Shown: positions 22,679-33,172, numbered from the stretch's first letter. The stretch is DNA of 55,826 nt from Desulfobacterales bacterium (GCA_024226555.1 JAAELO010000078.1:1-55826), one strand, 5' to 3'. The notes: generated by a model not told the origin, from the letters alone. Made by a program: numbers and translations.

Positions 22679-23974
22679 TTAAGCAACTTCAACATTAACA
22701 TGATTTCTAACCATTATGTAGTTGAAGAGATAGTACAGGATAAATATACCGGTAATGATTAGAGTAAAACCTGAAAAGAATGCTGCTTTGAAAGAAAATA
22801 CTTCTGTATTACCAAGGGCTATCAGTGTATCTGTTATCGGGCCTGCAATAAGAGTTGAAGCGAGTCCCCAGCTAAGAAAAATGGTTGCATTAAAAAGTCC
22901 AAAAAGCCTTGCTCTTCTTTCTGGTGGTATCAATACAGAAGCAAGGGTGTAAGATGAGGATATTACAATTATATCTGATGCTCCTCTGAGAAAAGATCCT
23001 GTAAAAATCATAGCGATATTTGTGGTTACTGAAAAAATAAGGAGGGATAAAGCACCTGTTACAGCTCCTAACATAAGAGTTTTTCTGACACCAAATTTAG
23101 TTGTTATATATCCTGCAAAAAGACCTGCTATTATAGTTGCCACAGCCTGACTATTAACAATATAGCTAAGGAAGCCACTTGATAGATTAAAACCATCTTT
23201 CAGGACAAGATACTGGGGTAAAATAACAGATACCATATTCCTTCCAAAGTTGATGAAAACCATTCCTGCAAGGAAGATAAGGAATATCTTCATGGAAAAA
23301 ATATTTCTATTATTTCCGTTTCCGTTACCACCATTATCTGAAATGCCACCCTCTGGCATAAAAAGCATGGGAATAACAGAAATAAACATGGCAAATGAAG
23401 CAACAAAGAATAAAGACCCTTCAAAAAAACCCCATCCTTCATATTGAAGCTCCATACCATTATACAGCACCCCACCAATCCAGACTCCAAGAATCTGCCC
23501 AAATCCTGAGATGCTGGCAATTCTTCCCTGAACCTTACTCCTCGATTTTTCAGGAAATACATCAGAAAGCAGAGAACTCCATCCAATGTTTGACATTGAC
23601 CAGAATATTTCGATGCAGGATAGTCCCAATATAATTACGTAAGCTGCAACTCTCTTATCATCAGGCTGAGTATGAAGATACCAGGTTATTATGGTTCCTA
23701 TACCCCCCATTACCTCACCAATTATTATGAGGGTTCTTCTTAACTGGTACTTGTCTGATATTCTTCCCCACACAAAAGTCTGAAATGAGGCATTCATTAT
23801 CATTGGAATAGTTGCAAAAAGAGTTGTTTCTGTAACACTAAGTCCAAGAAAATTTCGAAGATATATTGAAAGATAACAGTAAAAAAGACCACGCCTGAAC
23901 ATAGCTATGGTTTCGAAGGATGAGAGACCTGCAAAGATTCTGTTTGTTTTGCCTGTTCTGTTGTAAATTTTCAT
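22679..23974 (-). CDS. Major facilitator superfamily transporter
   Basis: The 431-residue protein has 12 predicted transmembrane helices in two six-helix halves, joined by a low-complexity loop (SDNGGNGNGNNRN, about residues 212-224). The loop between helices 2 and 3 holds the MFS motif A (VWGRISDKYQLRRTLI), echoed in the second half by GYITTKFGVRKTLML. It is an inner-membrane secondary carrier, but the substrate cannot be told. AGGT lies five bases before the ATG. It is divergent from the CoA-transferase/GNAT gene with a 168-base shared promoter region. Confidence 0.85.
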   Translation of the reverse strand: MKIYNRTGKTNRIFAGLSSFETIAMFRRGLFYCYLSIYLRNFLGLSVTETTLFATIPMIMNASFQTFVWGRISDKYQLRRTLIIIGEVMGGIGTIITWYLHTQPDDKRVAAYVIILGLSCIEIFWSMSNIGWSSLLSDVFPEKSRSKVQGRIASISGFGQILGVWIGGVLYNGMELQYEGWGFFEGSLFFVASFAMFISVIPMLFMPEGGISDNGGNGNGNNRNIFSMKIFLIFLAGMVFINFGRNMVSVILPQYLVLKDGFNLSSGFLSYIVNSQAVATIIAGLFAGYITTKFGVRKTLMLGAVTGALSLLIFSVTTNIAMIFTGSFLRGASDIIVISSSYTLASVLIPPERRARLFGLFNATIFLSWGLASTLIAGPITDTLIALGNTEVFSFKAAFFSGFTLIITGIFILYYLFNYIMVRNHVNVEVA

Positions 23975-24142
23975 TTGGACCTACTTTATTATTTACCGTT
24001 TCTTCTTTATTAAAGAACAGGAAATTACAATATTGATAGTGAAACCGCAACATTTTATTTGTTGAGTAAATAAAGTTGTTAATCTAAGATGATATCTTAT
24101 AATATTTGTTTTTTTTAGTTAATTGATCCCAAAGGAGAAAAT

Positions 24143-26005
24143 ATGGATCTTGAGTTGTATTGCCCGGAAAAAGTGGTAAGTGCTAAAACAGCAACTTCAA
24201 AGATGTCCAGAGGAAACAGAGTTTTTTTAGGTACTGGTTGCGGTGAGCCCCAATATCTTATCAGATCGATGATTGAAAATATGTCTTTGCAGGATATGAT
24301 AGTATATCAGATGCTTTCCTCAACATTATCTGAATACATAGATGATGAATCTTTTTTCAGAAGATTTTCTCTAAAACTTTTCTTTATATCTTCAAGAATG
24401 AGAAGAGCAGCTTTTGAGGGAAAAATTGATTATATTCCAACTTATCTTTCACAAATTCCAAAGTTGTTTGATTCACAAAGAATAGGACTTGATGTTGCTC
24501 TAGTACAGGTTAGTCCTCCTGATCAGTTCGGTTATTGCAGCCTTGGGGTATCAGTTGATATCACAAAATCCGGTATGCGCAACTCAACTCTGGTTATTGC
24601 ACAGGTGAATACACTTATGCCACGAACATGGGGTGACAGTTTTGTCCATGTGGATGATATAAATTATTTTGTTTTACACGACGAACCTATTGTTGAAGCT
24701 CCCTCAGAGAAAAAAAATGAGGAGATAAACAGACGTATTGGTCATTACATATCACAACTTGTGGAAGATGGTGCAACCCTTCAGATTGGGTTTGGTAATC
24801 TTCCAAATGCTGTATTAAAATATCTTGGGAATAAGAGGGATATTGGTATTCATACTCAGGTTATTACCGATGGTTTTCTGCCTCTTCTTAAAAAGAAAGT
24901 TATTAATAACAAACAAAAGACATTGATTCCGGGCAGGGTTGTAGCTTCACTTTGCATGGGTACAAGAGAACTTTATGATTATGTGGATAATAATCCGCTT
25001 TTCTATTTCAGATCCTCTGAATTTGTTAATGATCCTAATGTGATTGCACGGAATAAAAATCTGATATCAATAAGTTCTGCACTTGAAGTTGATTTAACAG
25101 GTCAGGTCTGTACAGATTCTATGGGTTATATGTTTTACAGTGGTATTGGAGATCAGGTTGATTTTATTAGAGGTAGTTCCATGTCTGAAGGAGGTTTTTC
25201 AATTATTGCTCTTCCATCCACAGCACAGGATGGGCAGATTTCAAGGATTGTTTCACATCTGAGTGAAGGTGCGGGAGTCGCGAACACAAGGGGAGATGTG
25301 AACTTTGTTGTTACAGAGTATGGAATTGCTGAGATTCAGGGAAAGGGAATATATAGAAGAGTCATGGAGCTTGCCCAGGTAGCACACCCCAGATTTCGGG
25401 ATAAATTGATAGAGAAAGCCAAAAAACATCATTATATTTTTGCAGATCAATTACCTCCATCTAAAGAAGATCTGCTTTTTCTTGAGAACTATAAAAGTAC
25501 ATTTGAGGTTGATAACGGTAAAACCCTAAGTTTCAGACCTTTACTTCCTTCAGATGAGTTTTCCAGCAGAAATTTTTTCTACTCTCTACAGGAAAAAACA
25601 ATTTACCTGAGATATTTTACAAAAATAACTCTCTTTCCCCACGCAGATCTTCAAAAACAATGGGCTGCTGTAGATTACAAAAAGAATATGTCAATAATTG
25701 GTCTTGCTCAAAAATCAGGGCATAAAGAGATTATGGCTATTGGTACATATGCCGCTGAGGGCGAAGGAAGCAGTCGTGCTGAAGTTGCTTTTGTTGTCAG
25801 GGAAGATTACCAGAATAAGGGTGTGGCATCATACCTCATTAAAACCCTTGAAGAGATTGCTAAGGAGAACAATTATACCGGTTTTACCGCCATAGTTATG
25901 GCTGAAAATGTGTCCATGAAAAAAGTCTTCAAAAAGAATTATCCCAATGCCGTAATAAAAAGTGAGATGGGGGAGATACACCTGACAATGGATTTTGATG
26001 AGTAA
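24143..26005 (+). CDS. Acetyl-CoA hydrolase/CoA-transferase with C-terminal GNAT domain
   Basis: The 620-residue fusion has two parts. Residues 1-440 are an AcH/4-hydroxybutyrate CoA-transferase unit: DVALVQVSPPDQFGYCSLGV, DGATLQIGFGNLPNAVLKYL, ISSALEVDLTGQVCTDSMGY near 310-330 with the candidate catalytic Glu, then GGFSIIALPSTA and NFVVTEYGIAEIQGK. Residues 460-618 are a GNAT acetyltransferase (LSFRPLLPSDE, AEVAFVVREDYQNKGVASYL, with the acetyl-CoA loop QNKGVA). The first part moves CoA between acyl-CoA and free acids. The second may acylate lysines, perhaps linking acyl-CoA level to protein acylation; that link is inference. A strong AAAGGAG precedes the ATG. Confidence 0.9.
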   Translation: MDLELYCPEKVVSAKTATSKMSRGNRVFLGTGCGEPQYLIRSMIENMSLQDMIVYQMLSSTLSEYIDDESFFRRFSLKLFFISSRMRRAAFEGKIDYIPTYLSQIPKLFDSQRIGLDVALVQVSPPDQFGYCSLGVSVDITKSGMRNSTLVIAQVNTLMPRTWGDSFVHVDDINYFVLHDEPIVEAPSEKKNEEINRRIGHYISQLVEDGATLQIGFGNLPNAVLKYLGNKRDIGIHTQVITDGFLPLLKKKVINNKQKTLIPGRVVASLCMGTRELYDYVDNNPLFYFRSSEFVNDPNVIARNKNLISISSALEVDLTGQVCTDSMGYMFYSGIGDQVDFIRGSSMSEGGFSIIALPSTAQDGQISRIVSHLSEGAGVANTRGDVNFVVTEYGIAEIQGKGIYRRVMELAQVAHPRFRDKLIEKAKKHHYIFADQLPPSKEDLLFLENYKSTFEVDNGKTLSFRPLLPSDEFSSRNFFYSLQEKTIYLRYFTKITLFPHADLQKQWAAVDYKKNMSIIGLAQKSGHKEIMAIGTYAAEGEGSSRAEVAFVVREDYQNKGVASYLIKTLEEIAKENNYTGFTAIVMAENVSMKKVFKKNYPNAVIKSEMGEIHLTMDFDE

Positions 26006-26240
26006 TAGAATTAGTCAAAAATAAATTAACAAAAAAACCCATCTGTAAGCGAACAAACCTAAATCATGTTACATGCTTTTGAAAAGTTTGATAAACACAT
26101 TTTGGGTGGGAAAAGTATTGGTTAAAGTAAAGAGTATTGAAAAAAAAGATTTTAGATACTCCCTATATCTGTATTTCACAGTTCCCTATATGTGTGATCA
26201 CAAATTAATTAAGGATTTTTAAGAGGATCACAACATCTTT

Positions 26241-28241
26241 TTAATATTTAAATAACCCTACTATATTATTAAGCTTAATCGCCATATCCTTGAGATTCTC
26301 AACACTATCAGCTACCTGGCTGCTGTTTTGTGAAATTTCATCAGCAGCTTTATCCATAGAAGCTAAGTCTTTTGTTATATCTGCTATTGCTATTGAACTT
26401 TCAGAAACATTTGAATTTACGTTTTGAATTCCGCCTGAGACCTGGCTAACATTGCTTGAAATCTCACTTGTTGCAGCTGATTGCTGTTCAATTGCAGTAG
26501 CAATAGTTCCAATAATGCTGTTGATTTCATCCATTATGGATGCAACATTTTGTATCTCAGAAACAGTTTCGTTTGTTGTTCCCTGAACTCCTTCAATTTT
26601 ATTCCTGATTTCACCAGTTGCAGAGGCTGTTTGTGATGCAAGCTCTTTAATTTCATTTGCTACAACTGCAAATCCTTTTCCGGCTTCACCAGCCCTTGCG
26701 GCCTCAATTGTAGCATTAAGTGCAAGCAGGTTTGTTTGCTCAGAAATATCCGTAATAGCTGCTGTTACAGCAGATATTGCTTCTACAGCATTACCTAACT
26801 CATCCATCATATTAGTGGCCCCGCCCATTTGTTTCATCGCTTTTTCTGAAACATCTCTTGCTCTTTCCGAATTTTTTGCAATTTCATTTATGGTCGCTGT
26901 CATCTCTTCAGTAGCAGTAGCAACGACATTTGTATTATGAGTAGTTTCTTCAACAGTAGCTGCAACGGAATTCATATTAGTACTCATCTCTTCAGATGCA
27001 CTTGCTACAGTATTTGCTAACATGGATGAATCTTTTGCTCCTGAAGCCATTTTCTGGGCTATATTTAACAGTGTTGCAGAGGAATCATCTACTACTGCAA
27101 CATTTGCAGCAAGTTCTTTAATCATCTCCTGCAGGTTATTAATAAAAAGATTAAACCACTTTGCAAGATCACCAAGTTCGTCTTTTGTTTCTATTTCAAG
27201 CCTTTTTGTCAGATCACCTTCACCCTCTGCGATCTCTTTTAACATTTTTGTAGTACTGATAATTGGTTTTGCCAGCCTTGCAGCCAGAAAAAAAGCTAAA
27301 AGAGCAAATCCACCAGCAAGAATTGCTCCTATTACTATCATTATTACAATAAGTGAATATACTTTTGATGTTACTTCACTTTTTTCCATAAGCCCGACAA
27401 GTTTCCAGCCAAACCCTTTTGAAGTTATAACTTTCGCAACATAGTCAGTTCCATCTATTTCAATCTCAATATCTCCAGATACTACCTTATCAATTTCAGC
27501 AAATGCCGGAATATTGGTTTTACTTAATTTTTTAAAAAGAGTCTTTGGTTTATCAGGGTTTGCAAGAATAACTCCATCATCCTGAATAAGCATGATATAT
27601 CCGCTTTTCCCAATTTTAATGGTCTGAATGAAATTTGTCAGAGATGTTAAAGTAACATCAAAAGCTACTACCGCTTTAATATCCCCATTTTTTCTAACAG
27701 CCTCGGCAACACTTAAAACAGCAACACCCGTTGAAGATTTATATGCTTTAGTTATGTGAGCCGTATCCTTTGAAACAGCCTCTTTATACCATGGGCGAAT
27801 TCTTGGGTCATATCCCGGAGGAAGTTTACTATCGCTTCCAATAGTAAAACCACCAAATTTTGTACCCATATAAACTTCAATATAATTTTTATGTGTTTTA
27901 TTAACATTATTAAAGAAATCCAGAATCCTCTTTTCAAGATCTCCTGCATCGGCATAAGATATAGATTTGTTCTCTTTATTACTCAAGAATGAGGAGATAG
28001 TTTCATCAGTATTCAGAACATCAGGATGGTTCGCCATCATATTAGCATTCTCTTTAATATCCTCAAAGAAAATAGATATACCTTTTTCAACGTGGGAAAG
28101 TTCGCTACCTGTGGAACTGTAAAACTTCTTGAGGGATTCTGTATTTATTTTAAAGGCAAGTATAAGGCAAAGAAAAAAAATTGGTACAATTGCAGATGCC
28201 AAAAAACCTATAATTAATTTCATGCGAATTGTAATTCTCAT
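26241..28241 (-). CDS. Methyl-accepting chemotaxis protein with dCache sensor
   Basis: The 666-residue protein has transmembrane helix 1 at 8-30, a periplasmic dCache_1 domain at 35-285, helix 2 at about 295-320, HAMP at 321-375, and a methyl-accepting signalling domain to the end. The conserved hairpin tip reads [20 protein letters not shown]. In the membrane-distal pocket Tyr144, Arg149, Trp151, Tyr152, Glu154, Tyr167 and Asp195 fall at the spacing of the amino-acid-binding dCache motif (Y-R-W-Y-D-Y-D), with Glu for the middle Asp. This suggests sensing of amino acids or similar amines. No C-terminal CheR-binding pentapeptide is seen. AAGGAGAG precedes the ATG. Confidence 0.92.
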   Translation of the reverse strand: MRITIRMKLIIGFLASAIVPIFFLCLILAFKINTESLKKFYSSTGSELSHVEKGISIFFEDIKENANMMANHPDVLNTDETISSFLSNKENKSISYADAGDLEKRILDFFNNVNKTHKNYIEVYMGTKFGGFTIGSDSKLPPGYDPRIRPWYKEAVSKDTAHITKAYKSSTGVAVLSVAEAVRKNGDIKAVVAFDVTLTSLTNFIQTIKIGKSGYIMLIQDDGVILANPDKPKTLFKKLSKTNIPAFAEIDKVVSGDIEIEIDGTDYVAKVITSKGFGWKLVGLMEKSEVTSKVYSLIVIMIVIGAILAGGFALLAFFLAARLAKPIISTTKMLKEIAEGEGDLTKRLEIETKDELGDLAKWFNLFINNLQEMIKELAANVAVVDDSSATLLNIAQKMASGAKDSSMLANTVASASEEMSTNMNSVAATVEETTHNTNVVATATEEMTATINEIAKNSERARDVSEKAMKQMGGATNMMDELGNAVEAISAVTAAITDISEQTNLLALNATIEAARAGEAGKGFAVVANEIKELASQTASATGEIRNKIEGVQGTTNETVSEIQNVASIMDEINSIIGTIATAIEQQSAATSEISSNVSQVSGGIQNVNSNVSESSIAIADITKDLASMDKAADEISQNSSQVADSVENLKDMAIKLNNIVGLFKY

Positions 28242-28525
28242 AACACTCTCCTTATTAATATTTTCAAATCTCTTTGACTAAGAATTCAATCAGGTTTATG
28301 GAGAAACAGAGCAGTAAATACAGTGTTTATAAGAGGGCTAAACCTTAAAAATGTTGATTAATAATTTAAATATATTTTACTTTAGGTAAGTCAATTTATG
28401 AAATTCAATATTCTACAAATAATACAGGAGTACGTATTAAATTGCAAGAACAATGGCCTGCATAGCTATTACAATATTATCCTTATTTGTTTATAACAGC
28501 ATTGCTATATTTGAAAAGAAGCATT

Positions 28526-30082
28526 TTAATTTTGATTCAAAAATTTTCCTATAATACAAAGAGAGGATGCTTTTACCAGATAATCTGTAAGTTCAGGAAC
28601 AGATATTTTTCCATTAAAAGAGCCGAGATGTGGTCCTGTACTTAGGACTATATCTTTATTGCCCTTCTTTATTCTACTTATATCTTCAGTTTTTAATCCC
28701 TTGTAAAGAAGCATCGAAGTGAACTCTTCCTGTGACAACTCCTTTTGATCAACAACCCTTATAATTTCATCCATATTTTTGTCATAACCCATCTCAGATA
28801 CAAGTTTCTCCACAAATGAATTATCCACATTCAACTTTGAATCTTTAACTCCTGTGAAATTTTCAAAGTATAGTATAAAGATTTTGTTTATAATGTTTTT
28901 GAACAGTTCGATATCAAAAAGATCCCGGCAATCACATCTTTCATTTTTAACACCATATGCTCCTAATTTATAACTTTTCTCCATCCCTTTCTTACCAAGA
29001 TTTCTAAAAAAACTACCTATAACAAGTATAAAACTCAGGAAGTGATTTCCAATCTCTCTATAAAGATTATTACTGTCTTTAAATGTTTCTATATGTTCAA
29101 AATCTCTTAATCCGGACTTACCAAAATTGGGATATCTGCATGATGAAAGCCAGCTATCCAACCGCCCTCCTTTTTCCCATAGATAGAGTCCATCATCTTC
29201 ACGGCGATTACTCTGAACCCTGTTATGAAATAAAGGAATTAAAGCAGTGTGTATAAGACCAATTCCTGAAAGTTCACCAAGAAGTTTTGAATTTTGATGA
29301 ACTATATTTTGAAAAATGATCTCGTTCATTCCATTTTCATTCTCATTTGGATATATATAATAGTCTTCAGTTGTTTCAAAAGCTATTGCAATATTGTCTT
29401 TATGTATTTCAAAATCAGTTTCTATTTCGATATTTTTTATTGATAAAAGATAATTTGAGCATATCTCTATGGGCGTTGGAACTGCAAAGTCAGGGGTTTT
29501 AAAATTTTCGTTTAAAAAATTCATCCAAAATGACTCTTTTAGGAGACTTTCAGAGGAATCATTTTTCTTTGCAAATTTTAAAACAACTATCTTGTCGTAA
29601 CTTCTATAAAGTAAACACCTTCCCAACCACTTGATTTTGTTTATAACTTTATATCTATTCAAAAATTTTTTTAATGATATTTCTGTTACACTGTTTTCTA
29701 ATTCTGGAACAGGAAAAGGATTGATGTCTAATGGAAGCGTTGCACAACTTGCACCGATAGCCCTTAATTTATCGCCACTTGCAGCTCTTATGTTTTTCAA
29801 AAGTTCTTCATAACATGCTTTTCTAATCTTATTGTTTTTTGAGATTCTTAAAATCCTAACAAGAATATCAGCAATTTCTCTGTAAAGAAAAAAAGACTTT
29901 GACTGATTCTCATGTTTCTTACTATGAATGAGATTTGATATATCTTTAATAAAAGATTCAGACTCATAGCTTTTGTTATGAAAATCCTCAGATGCAAGAT
30001 TTTTTATAATAAGAAATAGTGAAGAAAAATCACTCTCTTTTTTTAATTCATCAAAAACTTTCAAAACTAACATTTCCTTCAA
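28526..30082 (-). CDS. SidJ-like pseudokinase-type protein
   Basis: The 518-residue protein has a helical N-terminal 150 residues (LVRILRISKNNKIRKACYEE, HEAT-like), then a region with protein-kinase-like features: LGRCLLYRSYDKIVVLKFAK (beta strands with a Lys where the ATP-anchoring Lys is expected), KESFWMNFLNENF, ETTEDYYIYP as a hinge-like strand, and GLIHTALIPLFHNR in place of a catalytic loop. The architecture resembles proteins named SidJ-related pseudokinases in Desulfobacterota; SidJ itself is a Legionella pseudokinase that glutamylates proteins. Canonical HRD and DFG motifs are absent. It is cytosolic with no signal peptide. The name is inferred from remembered family features and needs a profile search. 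Confidence 0.55.
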   Translation of the reverse strand: MKEMLVLKVFDELKKESDFSSLFLIIKNLASEDFHNKSYESESFIKDISNLIHSKKHENQSKSFFLYREIADILVRILRISKNNKIRKACYEELLKNIRAASGDKLRAIGASCATLPLDINPFPVPELENSVTEISLKKFLNRYKVINKIKWLGRCLLYRSYDKIVVLKFAKKNDSSESLLKESFWMNFLNENFKTPDFAVPTPIEICSNYLLSIKNIEIETDFEIHKDNIAIAFETTEDYYIYPNENENGMNEIIFQNIVHQNSKLLGELSGIGLIHTALIPLFHNRVQSNRREDDGLYLWEKGGRLDSWLSSCRYPNFGKSGLRDFEHIETFKDSNNLYREIGNHFLSFILVIGSFFRNLGKKGMEKSYKLGAYGVKNERCDCRDLFDIELFKNIINKIFILYFENFTGVKDSKLNVDNSFVEKLVSEMGYDKNMDEIIRVVDQKELSQEEFTSMLLYKGLKTEDISRIKKGNKDIVLSTGPHLGSFNGKISVPELTDYLVKASSLCIIGKFLNQN

Positions 30083-30279
30083 TTATAGGCTTTTAAGGAT
30101 AAAGGTTCTTATTAACAATTATTTATAAGATATACAAAAAAAATAAGATTATCCATTTGATATTTTTTCAGGATTAATCAAATTTGATGAGAGTGTTTGA
30201 CATAGGGTCTTCCAATAATGTAAAATCATTTAATAAAAGTTTTCCTTATTTCAAATCATACAAACAAGATAGGATACAT

Positions 30280-30744
30280 ATGGAAGCGAAATTTATAAAT
30301 CCATTCATTAAGGCTACAATTGAAGTTATCCACACTATGGCACATGTTAAAACCCAGGCAAGCAAACCTTATCTTAAAAAAGATGACCAAGCCACTGGTG
30401 ATGTGAGTACTGTTGTTGGTCTCACAGGTAAAATCAACGGGACCTTTTCAATAAGTTTTGATGAAAAAAGTATTCTAAAAATAGCATCAGGACTTTTTGG
30501 CGAAGAACTCACAGAGCTTGATAAAGAGGTTGCTGAAGTTGCAGGTGAACTGGCAAACATGATATCGGGACAGGCAAGAAGAGAGATTGAAACTCTGGGT
30601 ATGCTTTTAGATGGAAGTATACCTTCTGTTATTACTGGAATGAATCATAATATTCTTCATTTAACAGATGGCCCTAAAATTGCGATACCTTTTGAAGTAC
30701 CTGGGGTTGGTAAATTTACCAAAGAGATTTGTTTCGAAAGATAG
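30280..30744 (+). CDS. CheX-family chemotaxis protein (CheY-P phosphatase-like)
   Basis: The 154-residue product has the CheX/CheC fold: INPFIKATIEVIHTMAHV, GLTGKINGTFSISFDEKSIL, EVAEVAGELANMISGQAR with the catalytic E-x-x-N pair Glu90/Asn93, and a closing beta strand pair HLTDGPKIAIPFEVPGVGKF. CheX dephosphorylates CheY-P and ends chemotactic signals. The ATG at 30280 has AGGAT six bases upstream; an upstream in-frame ATG at 30187 has none and would add 31 atypical residues. A strong terminator follows. With the receptor at 26241-28241 it is the second chemotaxis gene here. Confidence 0.88.
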   Translation: MEAKFINPFIKATIEVIHTMAHVKTQASKPYLKKDDQATGDVSTVVGLTGKINGTFSISFDEKSILKIASGLFGEELTELDKEVAEVAGELANMISGQARREIETLGMLLDGSIPSVITGMNHNILHLTDGPKIAIPFEVPGVGKFTKEICFER

Positions 30745-30770
30745 TTCATTTTTACATTCAAAAAATATAA

Positions 30771-30807
30771 AAAGTGGGTTAAAAAAACCCACTTTATAAT
30801 TTTTTTA
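30771..30807. terminator. Rho-independent terminator after the CheX-family gene
   Basis: AAAGTGGGTT and AACCCACTTT form a 10-bp stem around AAAAA, followed by ATAATTTTTTT. It lies 26 bases after the CheX stop and has A-runs on the other side, so it could work in both directions. Confidence 0.8.
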
Positions 30808-30935
30808 GTCCTTCCTTTGCATATGCCAATAACATCGTGATAACACGCATGAATTATACAATAATAAAATGGTCCTTAAATAATTAGGAAATGAAATATT
30901 AAAAACAGGTAGGAAGATCAAAGTTCTTAAGAATT

Positions 30936-30968
30936 AAAAAGGGGTAGGTTTCGAAACCTACCCCTTTT
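30936..30968 (-). terminator. Rho-independent terminator of the acetyl-CoA hydrolase gene
   Basis: A perfect palindrome, AAAAGGGGTAGGTTTC followed by its complement GAAACCTACCCCTTTT, gives a 14- to 16-bp stem. Reading leftward it lies 23 bases past the stop codon at 30992 and runs into a U tract (AAAAA on this strand). Confidence 0.85.
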
Positions 30969-30991
30969 AAATAAGTTATAATAAAGCGCAT

Positions 30992-33172
30992 CTACCTCAG
31001 ACCACCGGAACTCTTTAAAGCATACGTAACAACTTTCTGGTACATTTTCTCTTTTAGAGATGATGGTGAATCAAGATCCATACGTTTCAAGTATGGTTTT
31101 GCTTTTTCAGGTACAGGGCTTATTATCTGTTTTACAATATTGAGACCAGTTTTAACTGATGAATTTGCAAACTGCGCCTTAAGTCCCTTCAAGGATTTAC
31201 CTATAACAATCTCCTCATCTGTAAAATCTGTTCCAAACGGGAATGGAGGAAAATAGCCCTTGGCTCTATATTCTTTTAAGTTATTTTCAATTGTTTGTGG
31301 ATAGTTATTTCTAAATTCTTCTGGAATCTCGTAATCTTCAGGCATCTTCTTCATCTGTTTTGCTTTAGCTAAAAGCTCGTCCTGAAATCTTGAGTCAGCT
31401 ACATTAATTAAAGCAGCCATAACATCTTTATCTTTTCGACCTCTAAGATCAGCAATACCATACTCTGTGATAACAATATCACGCAGGTGTCTGGGAATTG
31501 TTATGTGACCATATTGCCAAACAATATTTGACATGGCGTTTTTACCACCACCCCTTGCACTTCTAATCATTGTAATAGCTCTACCATCAGGAAGGGCATG
31601 TGCCATTGAAACAAAATTATACTGTCCACCAGGGCCACTTATAATTTTGTGATCTTCAAGAGCATCGGCTGTTACTGCACCTGCCATATTCACTTTAAGA
31701 GCAGCGTTTATAAATCTTCCATTTTTTCTTTGAAGTACCTTGATTTCCTGATCATTACCGTATAATTGATTTACGTAATCAACACCCCTCATATCAATCA
31801 ACTTACGCTCTTCTTCAGTTAATGATCGTAGTGTTTCGTAGAAGTCCTGAGGACCTATGAAAAAAGAAGCATAAACAGCGATACCATTTTTAAGCTTATC
31901 GCCTAAACAGTTGTTTATAACTTTGCTGAGATTTTCCTCATCAGTAAAATCATTGCTGTATGTGTCTTTTCCGTTGATAATTTTTCCATCTTCATAGGTT
32001 AGATCGTCTTTTAATACACCGTATTTAGTTAAGAAATTAAAATCTTTCTCTTTAATTTTACCGTGGATAGCCTTACTTGCCAGAAGGGCTTTCAAAGTAT
32101 CTGGAGTTACTTCATCTGTAATTTTTTTATCATTGATCAATCTTTGGAGAGGTGCATTCTCATAAACTTTACGCTTTACAATACCCTCTTTAAAAAGGTG
32201 GATTATTGTATCAACAAACATCTCTGAGGAGCACAGAAGCCCTTCAGCAAAAACATCTGTCCCACCTGTAGACTCTATAATATTTTTAAACTTCTTTTTA
32301 ACACCTGTATTTTCAAGGAACTCATTATATACTTTATTTTCCTTGTGTCTCATCATTAAACCACTTACAACAGCGTCACCAAGAGAACCTATTCCAACCT
32401 GAAGAGTTCCACCGTCTTTTACAAGGCTGCTTGCATGGAGACCTATCATCCAGTCAGCAGAGCTAACTGATGCCTTTGGAGCACCAAAAAGCTTGAAGTT
32501 ATATTCCGGGCTATCTATAACCATGTCGTAGTGAGACGGCTTAATAACACCTTTTCCATACATAAATGGAAGTTCGTCGTGCACCTGACCAATAATAGCA
32601 ATATTTTTTCCTTGTTTCTCTAATTCTTTTTTTAGTGCTGCAGCTTCAAGGTGAGTGTCAGGATTTGAGCCCATGCTGTACCTAAGTTCTCCATCCATCT
32701 CTTTCTTTGAAATTAACTGGGCTACAACATTACAACCGTTAATCATCCCGTCCCTGATTGCATGGGTATAGTTAGATCCAAGATAGTTCATTTGAGCGTG
32801 TGGAGAGTTCATAAAACCAGCTGTTTTGTTGTAGAACTCTATCAGTTCGAAATTCTTTGGTAGTTTATCTTTCCTTAGATCAAGCATGTACTCAAAATCT
32901 GGAAAATCCTCCCAAACTCTTTCCACAATGGGCTTTAAAAACCTTTTTTCCAAATCACTTGACCAGGTCGGTTTCTCAAGAGAGACAGCAGTTATTATTG
33001 TTAAATGAAGCTCAGGATCTGTTCTAAGTCTTCTGTAGAGCGAATTTACAAGTTGATTTGGTTTTGCTAAAGCCAGAGGAATTGCAATAACAACTTTTTT
33101 CCCAACTTTCTCGATCAAATCGTCAACACATTTTTCCACATCTTGATAATACACAGGTGCTTTTTCTTCCAT
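30992..33172 (-). CDS. Acetyl-CoA hydrolase/transferase family protein
   Basis: The 726-residue protein covers the long form of the family. It has an N-terminal domain (VVIAIPLALAKPNQLVNSLY, ITAVSLEKPTW) and the central YTHAIRDGMINGCNVVAQLI. The second half has GTLQVGIGSLGDAVVSGLMM, MRGVDYVNQLYG, RKNGRFINAALKVNMAGAVT, ISGPGGQYNFVSMAHALPDG, then ARGGGKNAMSNIVWQYGHIT and VITEYGIADLRGRKDKDVMA. It hydrolyses acyl-CoA or transfers CoA in acid fermentation/oxidation. AAGGGAG lies eight bases before the ATG and a strong terminator follows, so it is a single-gene unit. Its paralogue at 24143 lacks the N-terminal domain but gained a GNAT domain. Confidence 0.9.
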   Translation of the reverse strand: MEEKAPVYYQDVEKCVDDLIEKVGKKVVIAIPLALAKPNQLVNSLYRRLRTDPELHLTIITAVSLEKPTWSSDLEKRFLKPIVERVWEDFPDFEYMLDLRKDKLPKNFELIEFYNKTAGFMNSPHAQMNYLGSNYTHAIRDGMINGCNVVAQLISKKEMDGELRYSMGSNPDTHLEAAALKKELEKQGKNIAIIGQVHDELPFMYGKGVIKPSHYDMVIDSPEYNFKLFGAPKASVSSADWMIGLHASSLVKDGGTLQVGIGSLGDAVVSGLMMRHKENKVYNEFLENTGVKKKFKNIIESTGGTDVFAEGLLCSSEMFVDTIIHLFKEGIVKRKVYENAPLQRLINDKKITDEVTPDTLKALLASKAIHGKIKEKDFNFLTKYGVLKDDLTYEDGKIINGKDTYSNDFTDEENLSKVINNCLGDKLKNGIAVYASFFIGPQDFYETLRSLTEEERKLIDMRGVDYVNQLYGNDQEIKVLQRKNGRFINAALKVNMAGAVTADALEDHKIISGPGGQYNFVSMAHALPDGRAITMIRSARGGGKNAMSNIVWQYGHITIPRHLRDIVITEYGIADLRGRKDKDVMAALINVADSRFQDELLAKAKQMKKMPEDYEIPEEFRNNYPQTIENNLKEYRAKGYFPPFPFGTDFTDEEIVIGKSLKGLKAQFANSSVKTGLNIVKQIISPVPEKAKPYLKRMDLDSPSSLKEKMYQKVVTYALKSSGGLR

